From an uncultured Clostridia bacterium (GTDB lineage: Bacteria; Bacillota; Clostridia; Christensenellales; CAG-917): 64,000 nucleotides of DNA. A model generated the notes under the pieces. The model saw nothing but the letters and a program-made list of their open reading frames with translations. It was not told the origin of the DNA and ran no database searches. Position numbers and translations under genes: made by a program. This document shows positions 25,730 to 34,118 of this stretch, one piece after another. The stretch covers positions 1-64,000 of the forward strand of contig CAKQGN010000004.1 of NCBI GenBank assembly GCA_934233745.1, read 5' to 3'. The stretch's first letter is position 1. Each line of letters begins with the position of its first letter.

Positions 25730-26428
25730 CTATTCGTGTATTTTAAGTGTTTTCAACACTCTTTTTTTGTCATCCGAAATGCGGAAGCTCTCACATGCCT
25801 TTTGGATACTTTTGTTGTGAACCCAAATCGGCAAGGACTTGTTTTTTAGGTACGGCAACACCGAGTCGTATTGTTTTACAAGCGCAACGCTTAAATACCA
25901 TGCAATCGCCATGTTGACATAATACTCCTCTGAGCGCACCGAAATTACTCTTTCAAATTTTTCTATCGTAAAACAGTTGTCGAGAAAATATCTCATCGCA
26001 GCAACTATTGCAAAACGCACCGTATAGGTTTTATCGCAATCGAGCCACTTTTCGATATATTTCCACAACCTGTCTTTGTTGTTTTCAAAGCACTTCGGCG
26101 AAAAAACATCGCATACGGCCCAGTTGTCGATATATGGCAAAAACGCTTCGATTTTTTCAATCGCAACATCAAAATCTTTTTCCTCCGACAACATTATCGC
26201 ATGCAAAACGTTTTCTTCATAATACTTGTGCGGAAGTTTCGATAAAAACAGTTCCTTTCCGTTTGTCGCAAAATCGTCATCGTTTTTTAGTTGCTTTGCG
26301 ATTTTTCGCAGTGCGGGCATGCGCACGCCTATTATACTTTTTTCATCAAGCGTCGGAACAATGGACGAGTGAAATTCTTTATACTTTTCGTCCTTGTTTT
26401 CAAAAAGCAATTTATCGATTCTATCCAT
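25730..26428 (-). CDS. DNA alkylation repair protein, AlkD-like
   Basis: A 232-residue all-helical HEAT-like repeat protein of the AlkD/AlkC family, which excises N3- and N7-alkylated purines without base flipping. The family pattern is visible: IIGVRMPALRKIAKQL near residue 33, NWAVCDVFSPKCF near 102, and WVHNKSIQKACES near 205. The Trp and Asp of the NW..CD motif correspond to the residues that contact the lesion. Length is typical. It begins a run of small repair and tRNA-quality genes in one direction. Confidence 0.9.
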   Translation of the reverse strand: MDRIDKLLFENKDEKYKEFHSSIVPTLDEKSIIGVRMPALRKIAKQLKNDDDFATNGKELFLSKLPHKYYEENVLHAIMLSEEKDFDVAIEKIEAFLPYIDNWAVCDVFSPKCFENNKDRLWKYIEKWLDCDKTYTVRFAIVAAMRYFLDNCFTIEKFERVISVRSEEYYVNMAIAWYLSVALVKQYDSVLPYLKNKSLPIWVHNKSIQKACESFRISDDKKRVLKTLKIHE

Positions 26429-26467
26429 AATACTATCCGTTGAGGTTTGCGAAACGTCGCAAAAATT

Positions 26468-26953
26468 CTATTGATTTTCGTTCTTGTCGTTCGATATATG
26501 CAAATCGTTTGTTTCGATATGCTTCAAAAGACACTTGCATCCTTCTGCAATGTCGTTGTACGCCGCATCGAAATCACCACTCCACCAAGGGTCTTGAATA
26601 TCTTTAGGGGTGGATGAAAAATCCATAAGACGATAAATATTGCCCCTATCTGCGACAATTTGTTTTATCGCTCGCACGTTGCGCTCCTCCATGGCGACGA
26701 TATAGTCGTACTCCTGCGCGTCGCGCGGTGTAATTCTCCTCGCTTTATGCGCAAGCACTTCCACGCCTTCTTCTTTTAGCTTACGCTGTGCAGGGGGATA
26801 AATCGGATTGCCCACCTCTTCAAACGACGTCGCACTCGACGCAACTTTAATTCTATCGTCGAGGCGTTTGTCTTTTATCATTTTGCTCATCACACACTCT
26901 GCCATTGGCGAGCGGCAAATATTGCCAAGACACACAAACATTACTTTTACCAT
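26468..26953 (-). CDS. Low-molecular-weight protein-tyrosine-phosphatase
   Basis: A 161-residue phosphatase. The P-loop VCLGNICRSPMAE contains the nucleophilic Cys and the Arg of the CX5R motif right at the N-terminus. The general-acid Asp lies in IQDPWWSGDF near residue 120. Such enzymes act on phosphotyrosine or phosphoarginine proteins in Firmicutes; no cognate kinase is nearby. The C-terminus is hydrophilic and slightly extended. No membrane segment. Confidence 0.93.
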   Translation of the reverse strand: MVKVMFVCLGNICRSPMAECVMSKMIKDKRLDDRIKVASSATSFEEVGNPIYPPAQRKLKEEGVEVLAHKARRITPRDAQEYDYIVAMEERNVRAIKQIVADRGNIYRLMDFSSTPKDIQDPWWSGDFDAAYNDIAEGCKCLLKHIETNDLHISNDKNENQ

Positions 26954-26995
26954 ATTCCACCCACAGTCAAATACGCCGACTTTTGCTAAAAACTA

Positions 26996-27439
26996 CTAAC
27001 ATTCAAACACAAAAGACAACGGTCCGTCCTGTTGCTGCTCTATGAACATATGTGCGCCGAATACGCCGTTTTTTACGACTATACCTTCTTCACGGATTTT
27101 TTCGGTTACTCTTTCATAAAGATATTTTGCTCTGTCGGGAAGTTCGGCATGTCCGAAATCGGGACGATTGCCCGTTCCCTTGCCGAGCGTCCCTGCAAGT
27201 GAAAACTGCGATACGAGCAAAATCTCTCCGCCCGCTTGTTTTATATCCAGATTCATTTTGTCGTTGTCGTCTCTGAACACTCTCAGTCGCGCGACTTTGT
27301 GTGCAAAATAATCGGCTTGCGCCTCCGTGTCGCCTTTTTCTATACCCAAAAATATTGTGAGTCCCGACGGGATTTCACTCACAAGTTTGCCGTCTACCGA
27401 AAGACTCGATTTGAACGTGCGTTGTATAAGCGCTCTCAT
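26996..27439 (-). CDS. dtd: D-aminoacyl-tRNA deacylase
   Basis: A 147-residue homodimeric proofreading enzyme that hydrolyses D-amino acids from tRNA. Family landmarks are present: the VDG and GLTIFLGI start, KMNLD, SQFSLAG in place of the usual SQFTL, and the GP cross-subunit motif as QDGPLSF instead of NDGPVT. Both signature threonines are thus serines here, which should still allow function but is uncommon. GGAGAATAAAATG gives a clear start. It follows the same direction as the phosphatase and methyltransferase genes. Confidence 0.93.
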   Translation of the reverse strand: MRALIQRTFKSSLSVDGKLVSEIPSGLTIFLGIEKGDTEAQADYFAHKVARLRVFRDDNDKMNLDIKQAGGEILLVSQFSLAGTLGKGTGNRPDFGHAELPDRAKYLYERVTEKIREEGIVVKNGVFGAHMFIEQQQDGPLSFVFEC

Positions 27440-27508
27440 TTTATTCTCCGAATCAACACTTTATATTATTATTTTTTATATCTAAAACCTTTGTTGTGCG
27501 ATTTAAGT

Positions 27509-28693
27509 TCACATCTGATTATTATCGTCACAAGGTCTTGTTTGCTTTTGAGTCTTTGACGGAGGTGAGGCGAGATACTGATAAAAATTGCACTCCAGCT
27601 CGCTGTTGTACAGTTTTCTTACCTTGTCTGCTTTGCTGCCGAAATACTTTTCAAATCCTCTGTACGATGTAATTGCGTACACGCACCACTCGTCAAGTTT
27701 TTTTATCATCGAGCCGAAATCCCTGTATAGCAGTTTGAGTTCGGACTCCTCCATAAGTCTCTCGCCGTATGGCGGATTGGTCACGATTACGCCGTGTGAA
27801 AAACGCGATGACACATCGCGCATGTCCCCCACCTGCAAGTGAATCTTGTCCTTTACGCCAGCTCTTTCGGCATGTTTTAGGGCAAGTTTTATTGCGTTTT
27901 TGTCAATATCGAACCCGCTTATATGCAAAAGTCTGTCGCGCTTGATACGCTCCTCGGCTTCCTGTTGGACGATTTGACGCACATTCGGCACATTTGAAAA
28001 ACTCTCGCATGCAAAATTGCGATTCATACACGGTGCAATGTCAAGTCCGATTAACGCCGCTTCTATCGGAATGGTTCCCGAACCGCAAAAAGGATCTATA
28101 AATGCTCTGTCCGGATTCCAAACAGACAATTTTATCATCGCCGCGGCAAGCGTTTCGCGTATGGGAGCATCACCGAGATATGTGCGATACCCTCTCTTGT
28201 GCAGCCCCTCTCCCGACGTGTCGAGCGCAATTGTCGCAACGTCCTCAAAGACGGATACTTCAATGTTGTACACTGCACCGTTCTCGTCAAACGAACCGCC
28301 CAAAGTTGAGGATAGTTTTGATATAATCGCCTTTTTTGCAATGCTTTGAATAGAGCGGAGCGCAAACAGTTTGCTCTTTGCCGACTTTGCGTCAACGACT
28401 ATGCGCGCGTCTCTTGTCAGAATGTCCTGCCACCGCATTTGCACTATGCCGTCAAACAACTCGTCAAACGATTCCGCTTTGAATTTTGCAAGTACGATTC
28501 TTACTCTGTTTGCCGTGCGCAAAAATATGTTGGCTCGCAAAACGTCTTTGAAATCGCCTTCGAATTCGATGCGCCCGAAATTCGCTCCGCTTGGCGCGTA
28601 TCCGAGGCTTTGAAGTTCTCTCTTACATACGGCTTCTATTCCGCTTGCAACCGCGACTTCTATATTTAGTTTTCCGTCAAAAATACTGTCCAT
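27509..28693 (-). CDS. THUMP-domain 23S rRNA/tRNA guanine-N2 methyltransferase (RlmL/YpsC-like)
   Basis: A 394-residue S-adenosylmethionine-dependent methyltransferase. An N-terminal ferredoxin-like and THUMP region (residues 5-160) is followed by the Rossmann catalytic domain with DPFCGSGTIPIEAA near 200 and the NPPYGERL motif near 310, the signature of N2-guanine or N6-adenine methylation. The size matches the stand-alone Firmicutes homologues of the RlmL N-terminal half (YpsC). The C-terminal RlmK half is absent, as expected. Confidence 0.92.
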   Translation of the reverse strand: MDSIFDGKLNIEVAVASGIEAVCKRELQSLGYAPSGANFGRIEFEGDFKDVLRANIFLRTANRVRIVLAKFKAESFDELFDGIVQMRWQDILTRDARIVVDAKSAKSKLFALRSIQSIAKKAIISKLSSTLGGSFDENGAVYNIEVSVFEDVATIALDTSGEGLHKRGYRTYLGDAPIRETLAAAMIKLSVWNPDRAFIDPFCGSGTIPIEAALIGLDIAPCMNRNFACESFSNVPNVRQIVQQEAEERIKRDRLLHISGFDIDKNAIKLALKHAERAGVKDKIHLQVGDMRDVSSRFSHGVIVTNPPYGERLMEESELKLLYRDFGSMIKKLDEWCVYAITSYRGFEKYFGSKADKVRKLYNSELECNFYQYLASPPSKTQKQTRPCDDNNQM

Positions 28694-28808
28694 TCGTTTT
28701 TAGCACCAATATTTAGTCTTTGATTTTTAGAACCTCAATCTGCAAATTATTGCGCAAATCTGGGTTTTATATCGTCGTTTTCACAACATAAACACTTTAT
28801 TTTGCAGT

Positions 28809-29507
28809 TCAGAGTTTTGCAATGTCCTTTATGACTTCGCTTGCAAGCACCATGCCCGCAATTGCCGGCGCAAAACATATACTGCCCGGTATATGCCTTC
28901 CGTTTTCTTCGGGAGTATCTTTGGGAATAAGCGGCTCTTCCTTTGAATAAACGACTTTCAAGGACTTCACTCCTCTTGATTTAAGCTCTTTTCGCATGAC
29001 TTTTGCAAGGGGGCAAACGCTTGTCTTGTAAATGTCGCAAACCTCGAAATTCGTTCCGAGTTTATTGCCCGTACCCATACATGAAATTATAGGCACGCCC
29101 GCATTTTCTGCACGAACAATAAGCTCGAGTTTTGCACTCACCGTGTCGATTGCGTCAACTATATAATCAAAGTCTTCAACAGGCACGCTCTGCGCGGTGT
29201 CGGGCATATAGAACAAGTCGTACGCAATCGTTTTGCAATGGGGATTTATGTTTTTTATCCGCTCGATTGCAACGTCGGTTTTGCGTTTCCCGATTGTGTC
29301 TACGGTGGCAAGAATCTGGCGGTTCAGGTTGCTTTTTGAAAACACGTCGCAATCGAGAACGGCAATCGTGCCGACGCCCGCTCTTGCAAGTGCCTCGACG
29401 ACGTATCCGCCCACGCCTCCTACGCCGCAAACCAAAACGCGTGCCGATTCGAGCAACTCGATTTTGTCGCCTATGAGCATTTTCGTGCGAGTATACATAT
29501 CTTCCAT
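28809..29507 (-). CDS. tcdA: tRNA threonylcarbamoyladenosine dehydratase
   Basis: A 232-residue ThiF/E1-like ATPase that cyclises t6A37 to ct6A in tRNA. The nucleotide-binding GVGGVGGYVVEALARAGVG is near residue 28. It is followed by DCDVFSKSNLNRQ, the adenylation motif, and DAIDTVSAKLELI. The start codon comes one base after the stop of the upstream membrane-protein gene, whose end provides the AAGGAC ribosome site, so the two are co-translated. Length is at the short end for TcdA. Confidence 0.93.
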   Translation of the reverse strand: MEDMYTRTKMLIGDKIELLESARVLVCGVGGVGGYVVEALARAGVGTIAVLDCDVFSKSNLNRQILATVDTIGKRKTDVAIERIKNINPHCKTIAYDLFYMPDTAQSVPVEDFDYIVDAIDTVSAKLELIVRAENAGVPIISCMGTGNKLGTNFEVCDIYKTSVCPLAKVMRKELKSRGVKSLKVVYSKEEPLIPKDTPEENGRHIPGSICFAPAIAGMVLASEVIKDIAKL

Positions 29508-29508
29508 A

Positions 29509-29997
29509 TCAGTCCTTTATGACGCCTCTGCGGCGCAATTCCTCTCCCGTGTTTTCACGCTTTGGCTTTTCCTCTCCGCTCGCCCACGCGCCGAGCGTAT
29601 TCGCACCGCTTTCGCAGTACAAATCATAGTAGTTCATCTCGCCTCGCATTCTCTTTTCGTGCAGAGATTTCGTATTGCACCAAATCATTGACGGAATGCC
29701 GACGACAAACATATAGAAAGGTCCAGATATAAGCGATTGAATCGTGTGTCCGTACTCGTGAACACGTGCGTCTTTTGTCCATACATCGGGACGATTGCCG
29801 TTTACGAATATAAACGGGCCGAGCGAAACGCCGCCCCAATTTCCGTCATGATACGTCAGCACCGCTCCGTGATAAAACTCGTGCTTGCAGCGCGCGTATT
29901 TAAGGAAAAACGCAACGCCTATCAGGGTTTGAAAAATCCCCCATGTGCATTGCACAGCCCAATATAACACATATTTTGCAAACTTCAAAATTTTCAT
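29509..29997 (-). CDS. Membrane protein with a metallopeptidase-like HEYGH motif
   Basis: A 162-residue protein. It has a hydrophobic N-terminal helix (about residues 8-32), a GPFIFVNG segment, then HEYGHTIQS near residue 81, which resembles zinc-binding HExxH motifs with a third ligand possibly in EMNYYDLYCE. A second hydrophobic segment lies around 90-108. It is too short for a known protease family and I would not call it a peptidase. The function is unknown. It overlaps the expression unit of tcdA. Confidence 0.75.
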   Translation of the reverse strand: MKILKFAKYVLYWAVQCTWGIFQTLIGVAFFLKYARCKHEFYHGAVLTYHDGNWGGVSLGPFIFVNGNRPDVWTKDARVHEYGHTIQSLISGPFYMFVVGIPSMIWCNTKSLHEKRMRGEMNYYDLYCESGANTLGAWASGEEKPKRENTGEELRRRGVIKD

Positions 29998-30150
29998 AGT
30001 TTCACCTGCGTTTTATTGTACACCAAATACCTTTATAAATCAACCTTGAAGAATATTGCAAGGCGTTTTTGGCAACGATGTTTTTTTCTACATCCTAAAA
30101 AACCAAAAATTTTTTTAACATCGAAATGACTGCAAAAACGCAAACAACAA

Positions 30151-30192
30151 TTGACATCAACACGTATTGTGTATTATGATATAAATATCATA
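30151..30192 (+). promoter_or_regulatory. Promoter with palindromic operator for the small XRE regulator
   Basis: TTGACA (30151-30156), 18-base spacer, TATGAT (30175-30180). A perfect 18-base palindrome TATGATAT-AA-ATATCATA (30175-30192) begins with the -10 box and covers the expected start point. A smaller ACAC-N5-GTGT palindrome lies in the spacer. The placement suits autorepression. Confidence 0.6.
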
Positions 30193-30208
30193 AATCAAGG
30201 ATAGAAAA

Positions 30209-30421
30209 ATGCTGCACAGTTGCTTCCCCGAAAGATTGAAATCTCTGCGTCAAGAGAAAAACATGCTCCAACAAGACCTTGCGGAGCATCTCAAGGTGTC
30301 AAAATCCACCATATCGGGTTGGGAAGTCGGCAGAAATCAGCCCAATTATGACACGTTGATTGAGTTGAGCATTTTCTTTGGAGTATCTGTCGACTATCTC
30401 ATCGGCAGACGAAATTACTAA
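30209..30421 (+). CDS. Small XRE-family helix-turn-helix regulator
   Basis: A 70-residue protein consisting only of a Cro/C1-type DNA-binding domain: RLKSLRQEKNMLQQDLAEHLKVSKSTISGWEVG with a C-terminal VDYLIGR motif. AAGGATAG precedes the ATG. It is closely similar in layout to the regulator at 43058-43270 (both contain FPERLKSLR, and both end in a DYL(I/L)GR motif followed by a short tail), so the two are paralogues. Such short regulators often control themselves; a palindrome overlaps the promoter. Confidence 0.88.
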   Translation: MLHSCFPERLKSLRQEKNMLQQDLAEHLKVSKSTISGWEVGRNQPNYDTLIELSIFFGVSVDYLIGRRNY

Positions 30422-30425
30422 AACA

Positions 30426-30452
30426 AAAGCACTCGCCGAGTGCTTTTTTTTA
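30426..30452. terminator. Terminator after the small XRE gene
   Basis: AAGCACTCG/CGAGTGCTT stem flanked by A-rich and T8 tracts, directly behind the stop codon. It faces lysC on the other strand. Confidence 0.8.
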
Positions 30453-30530
30453 TAAATGCGTCGTTTTTGACGTGTTACATACTGTGTATAATTACGCTCC
30501 GAACAAATACTTTTCTGCAAAATGCGGTTT

Positions 30531-31835
30531 TTACAAGAACGAATGATATATGGCGTTTATTGCCTTTTCATAATCGAACGTATCCACACCCACTATTATA
30601 TTAAGCTCGGACGAGCCCTGATCTATCATTCTGACATTGACGTTTGCGTCGGCAAGAGCCCCGAAAAGCGTTGCTGCCGTGCCCTGGCGCGATGCCATAT
30701 TGTGTCCCACCGTAGCGATAAGCGAAAGCCCGCTGTGAATTTCGATGTTGTCGGCATTTATTGACTCTTGCAGCGCGGCAAGCACTTTTTGCATTTTCCC
30801 CGCAATGTACTCGTCGCGAATGACAACCGAAAGCGTGTCTATGCCCGACGGCACATGCTCGAAGGATATACCTTCGAATTCAAGCACGGAAAGCACTTTT
30901 CTGCCGAAACCGATTTCGGAATTCATCATATCTTTTTCGATATTTATGATGGTAAAGCCCTTTTTGCCGGCGATACCCGTGATGACGTTCTTGTGTTTAG
31001 GCAGATTTTTTTCGGCTACGATCATCGTGCCGTGATATGACGGATTGAACGTGTTTTTGATATTTATCGGGATGCCCACGCTCCTCACGGGAAAAATCGA
31101 TTCGGGATGCAAAACTTCCGCGCCCATATACGCAAGCTCTCTAAGTTCGCGATAGCTCAGATAATCGATGATTTGCGGCTTGTCAACCACTTTGGGATCC
31201 GCAGTCAAAAAACCGTCTACATCCGTCCAGTTTTCATAGACGTCGGCACCGACTGCGCGAGCGATGAGCGCACCGGTTATATCCGAACCGCCGCGTGAAA
31301 AAGTGGTGATTCTTCCGTCCTGATTTGAGCCGTAAAACCCCGGTATAACTGCGCACTCTACACCTTCGAGCCTTTGCTTAATGAGGTCGAGCGAATAGTG
31401 CATTTGCAATTTTTCGTCGCTGAATTTTATGATGTTTTGAGTGTCGATAAATTCAAATCCCAGTTTTTTTGCCAAAATGAGCGCATTCAGATATTCGCCT
31501 CTTGAAGCGGCATAGTCCTTTGTCACGCTTTGGTCTATACCTGCTTTCACTTCGTCAAGAACGGAATCTATGTCAAAATCCAAATCGAGCGACAAAACAA
31601 TATCTTTGAAACGTTTGCGGACAACTTCAAACGATTGCGTGCAATTGCCTTTTTCTATTTTTTCGTTGAAACACGCATAAAGAGCGTCCGTAACTTTGAC
31701 GTCCGTCTTGCTGCGTTTTCCCGGTGCGGAAACAACGATATATTTCCTTTGCGGATCGCTTTTAACTATGTCGATGACGCGAGAAATCGTCTCTGCATTC
31801 GCCATTGACGTTCCGCCGAATTTGCAAACTTTCAT
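30531..31835 (-). CDS. lysC: Aspartate kinase
   Basis: A 434-residue monofunctional aspartokinase, the first step of lysine, threonine, methionine and diaminopimelate synthesis. The N-terminal KFGGTSMA motif binds ATP; FSRGGSDITGALIARAVGAD lies near residue 195. Two ACT domains fill residues 300-434 (EKDMMNSEIGFGRKVLSV and SLIATVGHNMASRQGTAATLFGALADANVNVRMI) and usually mediate lysine or threonine inhibition. Only 62 bases separate it from the DUF1015 gene, too few for a lysine riboswitch; none is seen. Confidence 0.95.
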   Translation of the reverse strand: MKVCKFGGTSMANAETISRVIDIVKSDPQRKYIVVSAPGKRSKTDVKVTDALYACFNEKIEKGNCTQSFEVVRKRFKDIVLSLDLDFDIDSVLDEVKAGIDQSVTKDYAASRGEYLNALILAKKLGFEFIDTQNIIKFSDEKLQMHYSLDLIKQRLEGVECAVIPGFYGSNQDGRITTFSRGGSDITGALIARAVGADVYENWTDVDGFLTADPKVVDKPQIIDYLSYRELRELAYMGAEVLHPESIFPVRSVGIPINIKNTFNPSYHGTMIVAEKNLPKHKNVITGIAGKKGFTIINIEKDMMNSEIGFGRKVLSVLEFEGISFEHVPSGIDTLSVVIRDEYIAGKMQKVLAALQESINADNIEIHSGLSLIATVGHNMASRQGTAATLFGALADANVNVRMIDQGSSELNIIVGVDTFDYEKAINAIYHSFL

Positions 31836-31897
31836 ATTGTATACCCTATACTATTTTATGCCATGGCTCTTGCAAGCGTCATATGCAAAAGCACATA

Positions 31898-33118
31898 TTA
31901 TTTTATTCTTTTTGCCTCGAAATAATATCTCTTTTCTTCCGCTTCGCCCATAGAAAACGCTTTGCGACAAAGAGTGCCGTTTTTGAGGACATATCCGAAA
32001 AGTTCTTCTTTTCCTATCTTGGGCATCACAATCGCAACGCCGTCGTTGTTTGCCGCAACGTCTTTAAGATGTTCGATGCCGTGTATGTAGTCCACAACGC
32101 AACCGTCATGCTCTTTGATATAATTGTCGATTGCGTTCTGAATATCTTTTATTGCCTTTGCGCCGAGGCTGTCGACTGCAAGTTTATACTTGCCGTTTTT
32201 GTCGAATGCGACAACTTCTTTCTCGCCCGAAAGCGCACCTTGCATATACGGCACGAAATCGCTTCCGACGCCGAAAACAAAACGGTGAATAGGCTCGAAA
32301 AAAATGCCGTCGTCATGGAGGTTTTCAACCTCGCAAAGTGCAAATCTGGCAGGATGAACTGCCTTTTCTGCCTCGGTTAACCCCTCTTTTATGCGATTCC
32401 AATGCGCTTGCGCCGTGGCGAGCGAGTGATTGCCGTCGCCGACCGCAAAGATAAAATCGTTCTTACCCGTACCATAAAGGTCTTGCACGGAATCTACATA
32501 TTTTTCAAAGACGTCGATGACTTTTTGTGCGTCGATACGATACCCTTCGAGATGTCCGCCGCCCATATTGAGATCGAAATCATAAACCTTTTCAAGTCCT
32601 TCCCTCTCATTCCAAATCGGTTCGATAACCGAGTGCTTTCTGTCGTCTATGAGCAACATTATGTGCGGAAGTTCGACGGGAGCGTCTTGCCTTATTTTGA
32701 GGCGAGGAGGAATTCTGTCCAGAACGACTCCTTCGGTCGAGCGGATATATGCGTCGGACGGATGAGTGAAACAATAGTCTTCCAAATCGACGGCAAGCAC
32801 GATGCCAAGTCGGGATACGCCGCTTGCGGTGGTGCGCTTGCACACGATAAAGCTGTCTTTCAATGTTTTGAACACACCGCCGTCGAGGTATTGTTTCATT
32901 GTGCGATTTATGTTTTCTATACGCTCGTCTTTATCATCGTCTTCGAGATATGCCTCGGGGAAAATGAGTTTTAGCGTACTCTCTGCATCGCCGACGTACT
33001 CTTCGAGCTTTTTCCAATAACCCCGCTCGGACGTAAACTGATCGCATGCGACAACAGACCATTTGTTGTGGTCGCAATTATTTGGGACAAGAATATCGCA
33101 AGATCTTATTGTTTTCAT
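31898..33118 (-). CDS. DUF1015 family protein
   Basis: A 406-residue protein of the DUF1015 family, recognised by the CDQFTSERGYW start and the conserved motif AVGDGNHSLATAQAHW near residue 232, with the later EPIHRFVFG. Soluble, no signal peptide. The biochemical role is not established; members are often encoded near serine or amino-acid metabolism genes. Its ATG overlaps the cdaA stop (ATGA), so the two are translationally coupled. Confidence 0.9.
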   Translation of the reverse strand: MKTIRSCDILVPNNCDHNKWSVVACDQFTSERGYWKKLEEYVGDAESTLKLIFPEAYLEDDDKDERIENINRTMKQYLDGGVFKTLKDSFIVCKRTTASGVSRLGIVLAVDLEDYCFTHPSDAYIRSTEGVVLDRIPPRLKIRQDAPVELPHIMLLIDDRKHSVIEPIWNEREGLEKVYDFDLNMGGGHLEGYRIDAQKVIDVFEKYVDSVQDLYGTGKNDFIFAVGDGNHSLATAQAHWNRIKEGLTEAEKAVHPARFALCEVENLHDDGIFFEPIHRFVFGVGSDFVPYMQGALSGEKEVVAFDKNGKYKLAVDSLGAKAIKDIQNAIDNYIKEHDGCVVDYIHGIEHLKDVAANNDGVAIVMPKIGKEELFGYVLKNGTLCRKAFSMGEAEEKRYYFEAKRIK

Positions 33119-33984
33119 TTGAATCTCCCGTTTCTGCGGATTCTACCGCCGATTTTGCGGTTTGCATGCGCTTCTCTTAAGGCGATAGCCGTGGGAGAAA
33201 TGCCATATGCTTCCTCGATTTCGTCTTTGAGTTTGTCCATTGTCATGTAGCGTTTTATCTCGCCGTGCTTGACAACGGAGATAATGCCCGTTTCCTCGCT
33301 GACAACTATTGACAACACGTCGGTGTCTTCCGTGATACCGATAGCCGCGCGGTGTCTTGTGCCCATTTCCTTGTTTACATTGCGTTGGGTGAGCGTCAAA
33401 AAACAGCCTGCTGCGATGATTTTGTTTCCTCTGACAATAACCGCTCCGTCGTGAAGAGGGGCTTTTGTGTTGAAAATACTTTCAAAAAGCGGCGCGCTGA
33501 GGGTTGCGTTGAGCCTTGTGCCCGTGTCAAGAATGTTGTCGTGTATGTCGCCCGCGCTGTCGATGATAATGATTGCGCCCACGTCTTGTTTTGCCATATC
33601 CTGACATGCGGTGAGAATCTCCGCCGTTGCGTCGCGAAGTTCGTCGTCGCTGTTGTGCGTTTCAAATCCCTTTGAAGTCGAAACTTTTTGAAAGAGGTTT
33701 TTAAGGTCGTTCTGATACACGACGCATGCCGCAACTATATCGAACACGACAACGAAATGCATGACATATTTTGCAATCGCCAAAACCGCACCTCCCAAAA
33801 GTTCGGAAAGCACGTTGACAAGCACGTCCAACACCGCACCGAGCAACAACAAGAAAAACACTTTCATGTTGCGCTTGTAAATAAAGAAACTCAACATGAT
33901 TGCAAACACGGTCACCAATATCACCATATCTATGATGAAATACAGGTTGATGCCTTTTGCGTATTGAGCAAAATTGTAAGACAT
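33115..33984 (-). CDS. cdaA: Diadenylate cyclase CdaA
   Basis: A 289-residue membrane enzyme that makes cyclic di-AMP from two ATP. Three hydrophobic helices (about 12-36, 40-62, 66-92) are followed by the DAC domain with the catalytic DGA (179-181, in LHDGAVIV) and RHR (210-212, in GTRHRAAIG). This layout is that of CdaA rather than DisA or CdaS. The usual neighbours cdaR and glmM are missing; instead it is coupled to a DUF1015 gene. The C-terminus is basic and slightly extended. Confidence 0.95.
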   Translation of the reverse strand: MSYNFAQYAKGINLYFIIDMVILVTVFAIMLSFFIYKRNMKVFFLLLLGAVLDVLVNVLSELLGGAVLAIAKYVMHFVVVFDIVAACVVYQNDLKNLFQKVSTSKGFETHNSDDELRDATAEILTACQDMAKQDVGAIIIIDSAGDIHDNILDTGTRLNATLSAPLFESIFNTKAPLHDGAVIVRGNKIIAAGCFLTLTQRNVNKEMGTRHRAAIGITEDTDVLSIVVSEETGIISVVKHGEIKRYMTMDKLKDEIEEAYGISPTAIALREAHANRKIGGRIRRNGRFK

Positions 33985-34118
33985 ATGTCCCTCACAGTCC
34001 GCCTTTTTAGCGGTTTTAGTCAGATTTTCTTTTGTCTATGTCGGACAAATAATATTTTTCCGCGGCTTTACGCCGTACTTTTGGCAAATACATCGTTTCG
34101 CTCGCGGCTTATTCGGTG

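Noticed and set aside
29509..29997. Calling the HEYGH membrane protein a zinc protease
   Set aside because: The motif is HEYGH rather than a complete HExxH with a clear third ligand, and the protein is too short for a known family.
31836..31897. Lysine riboswitch expected before lysC
   Set aside because: Only 62 bases separate lysC from the preceding gene and none of the L-box features are present.
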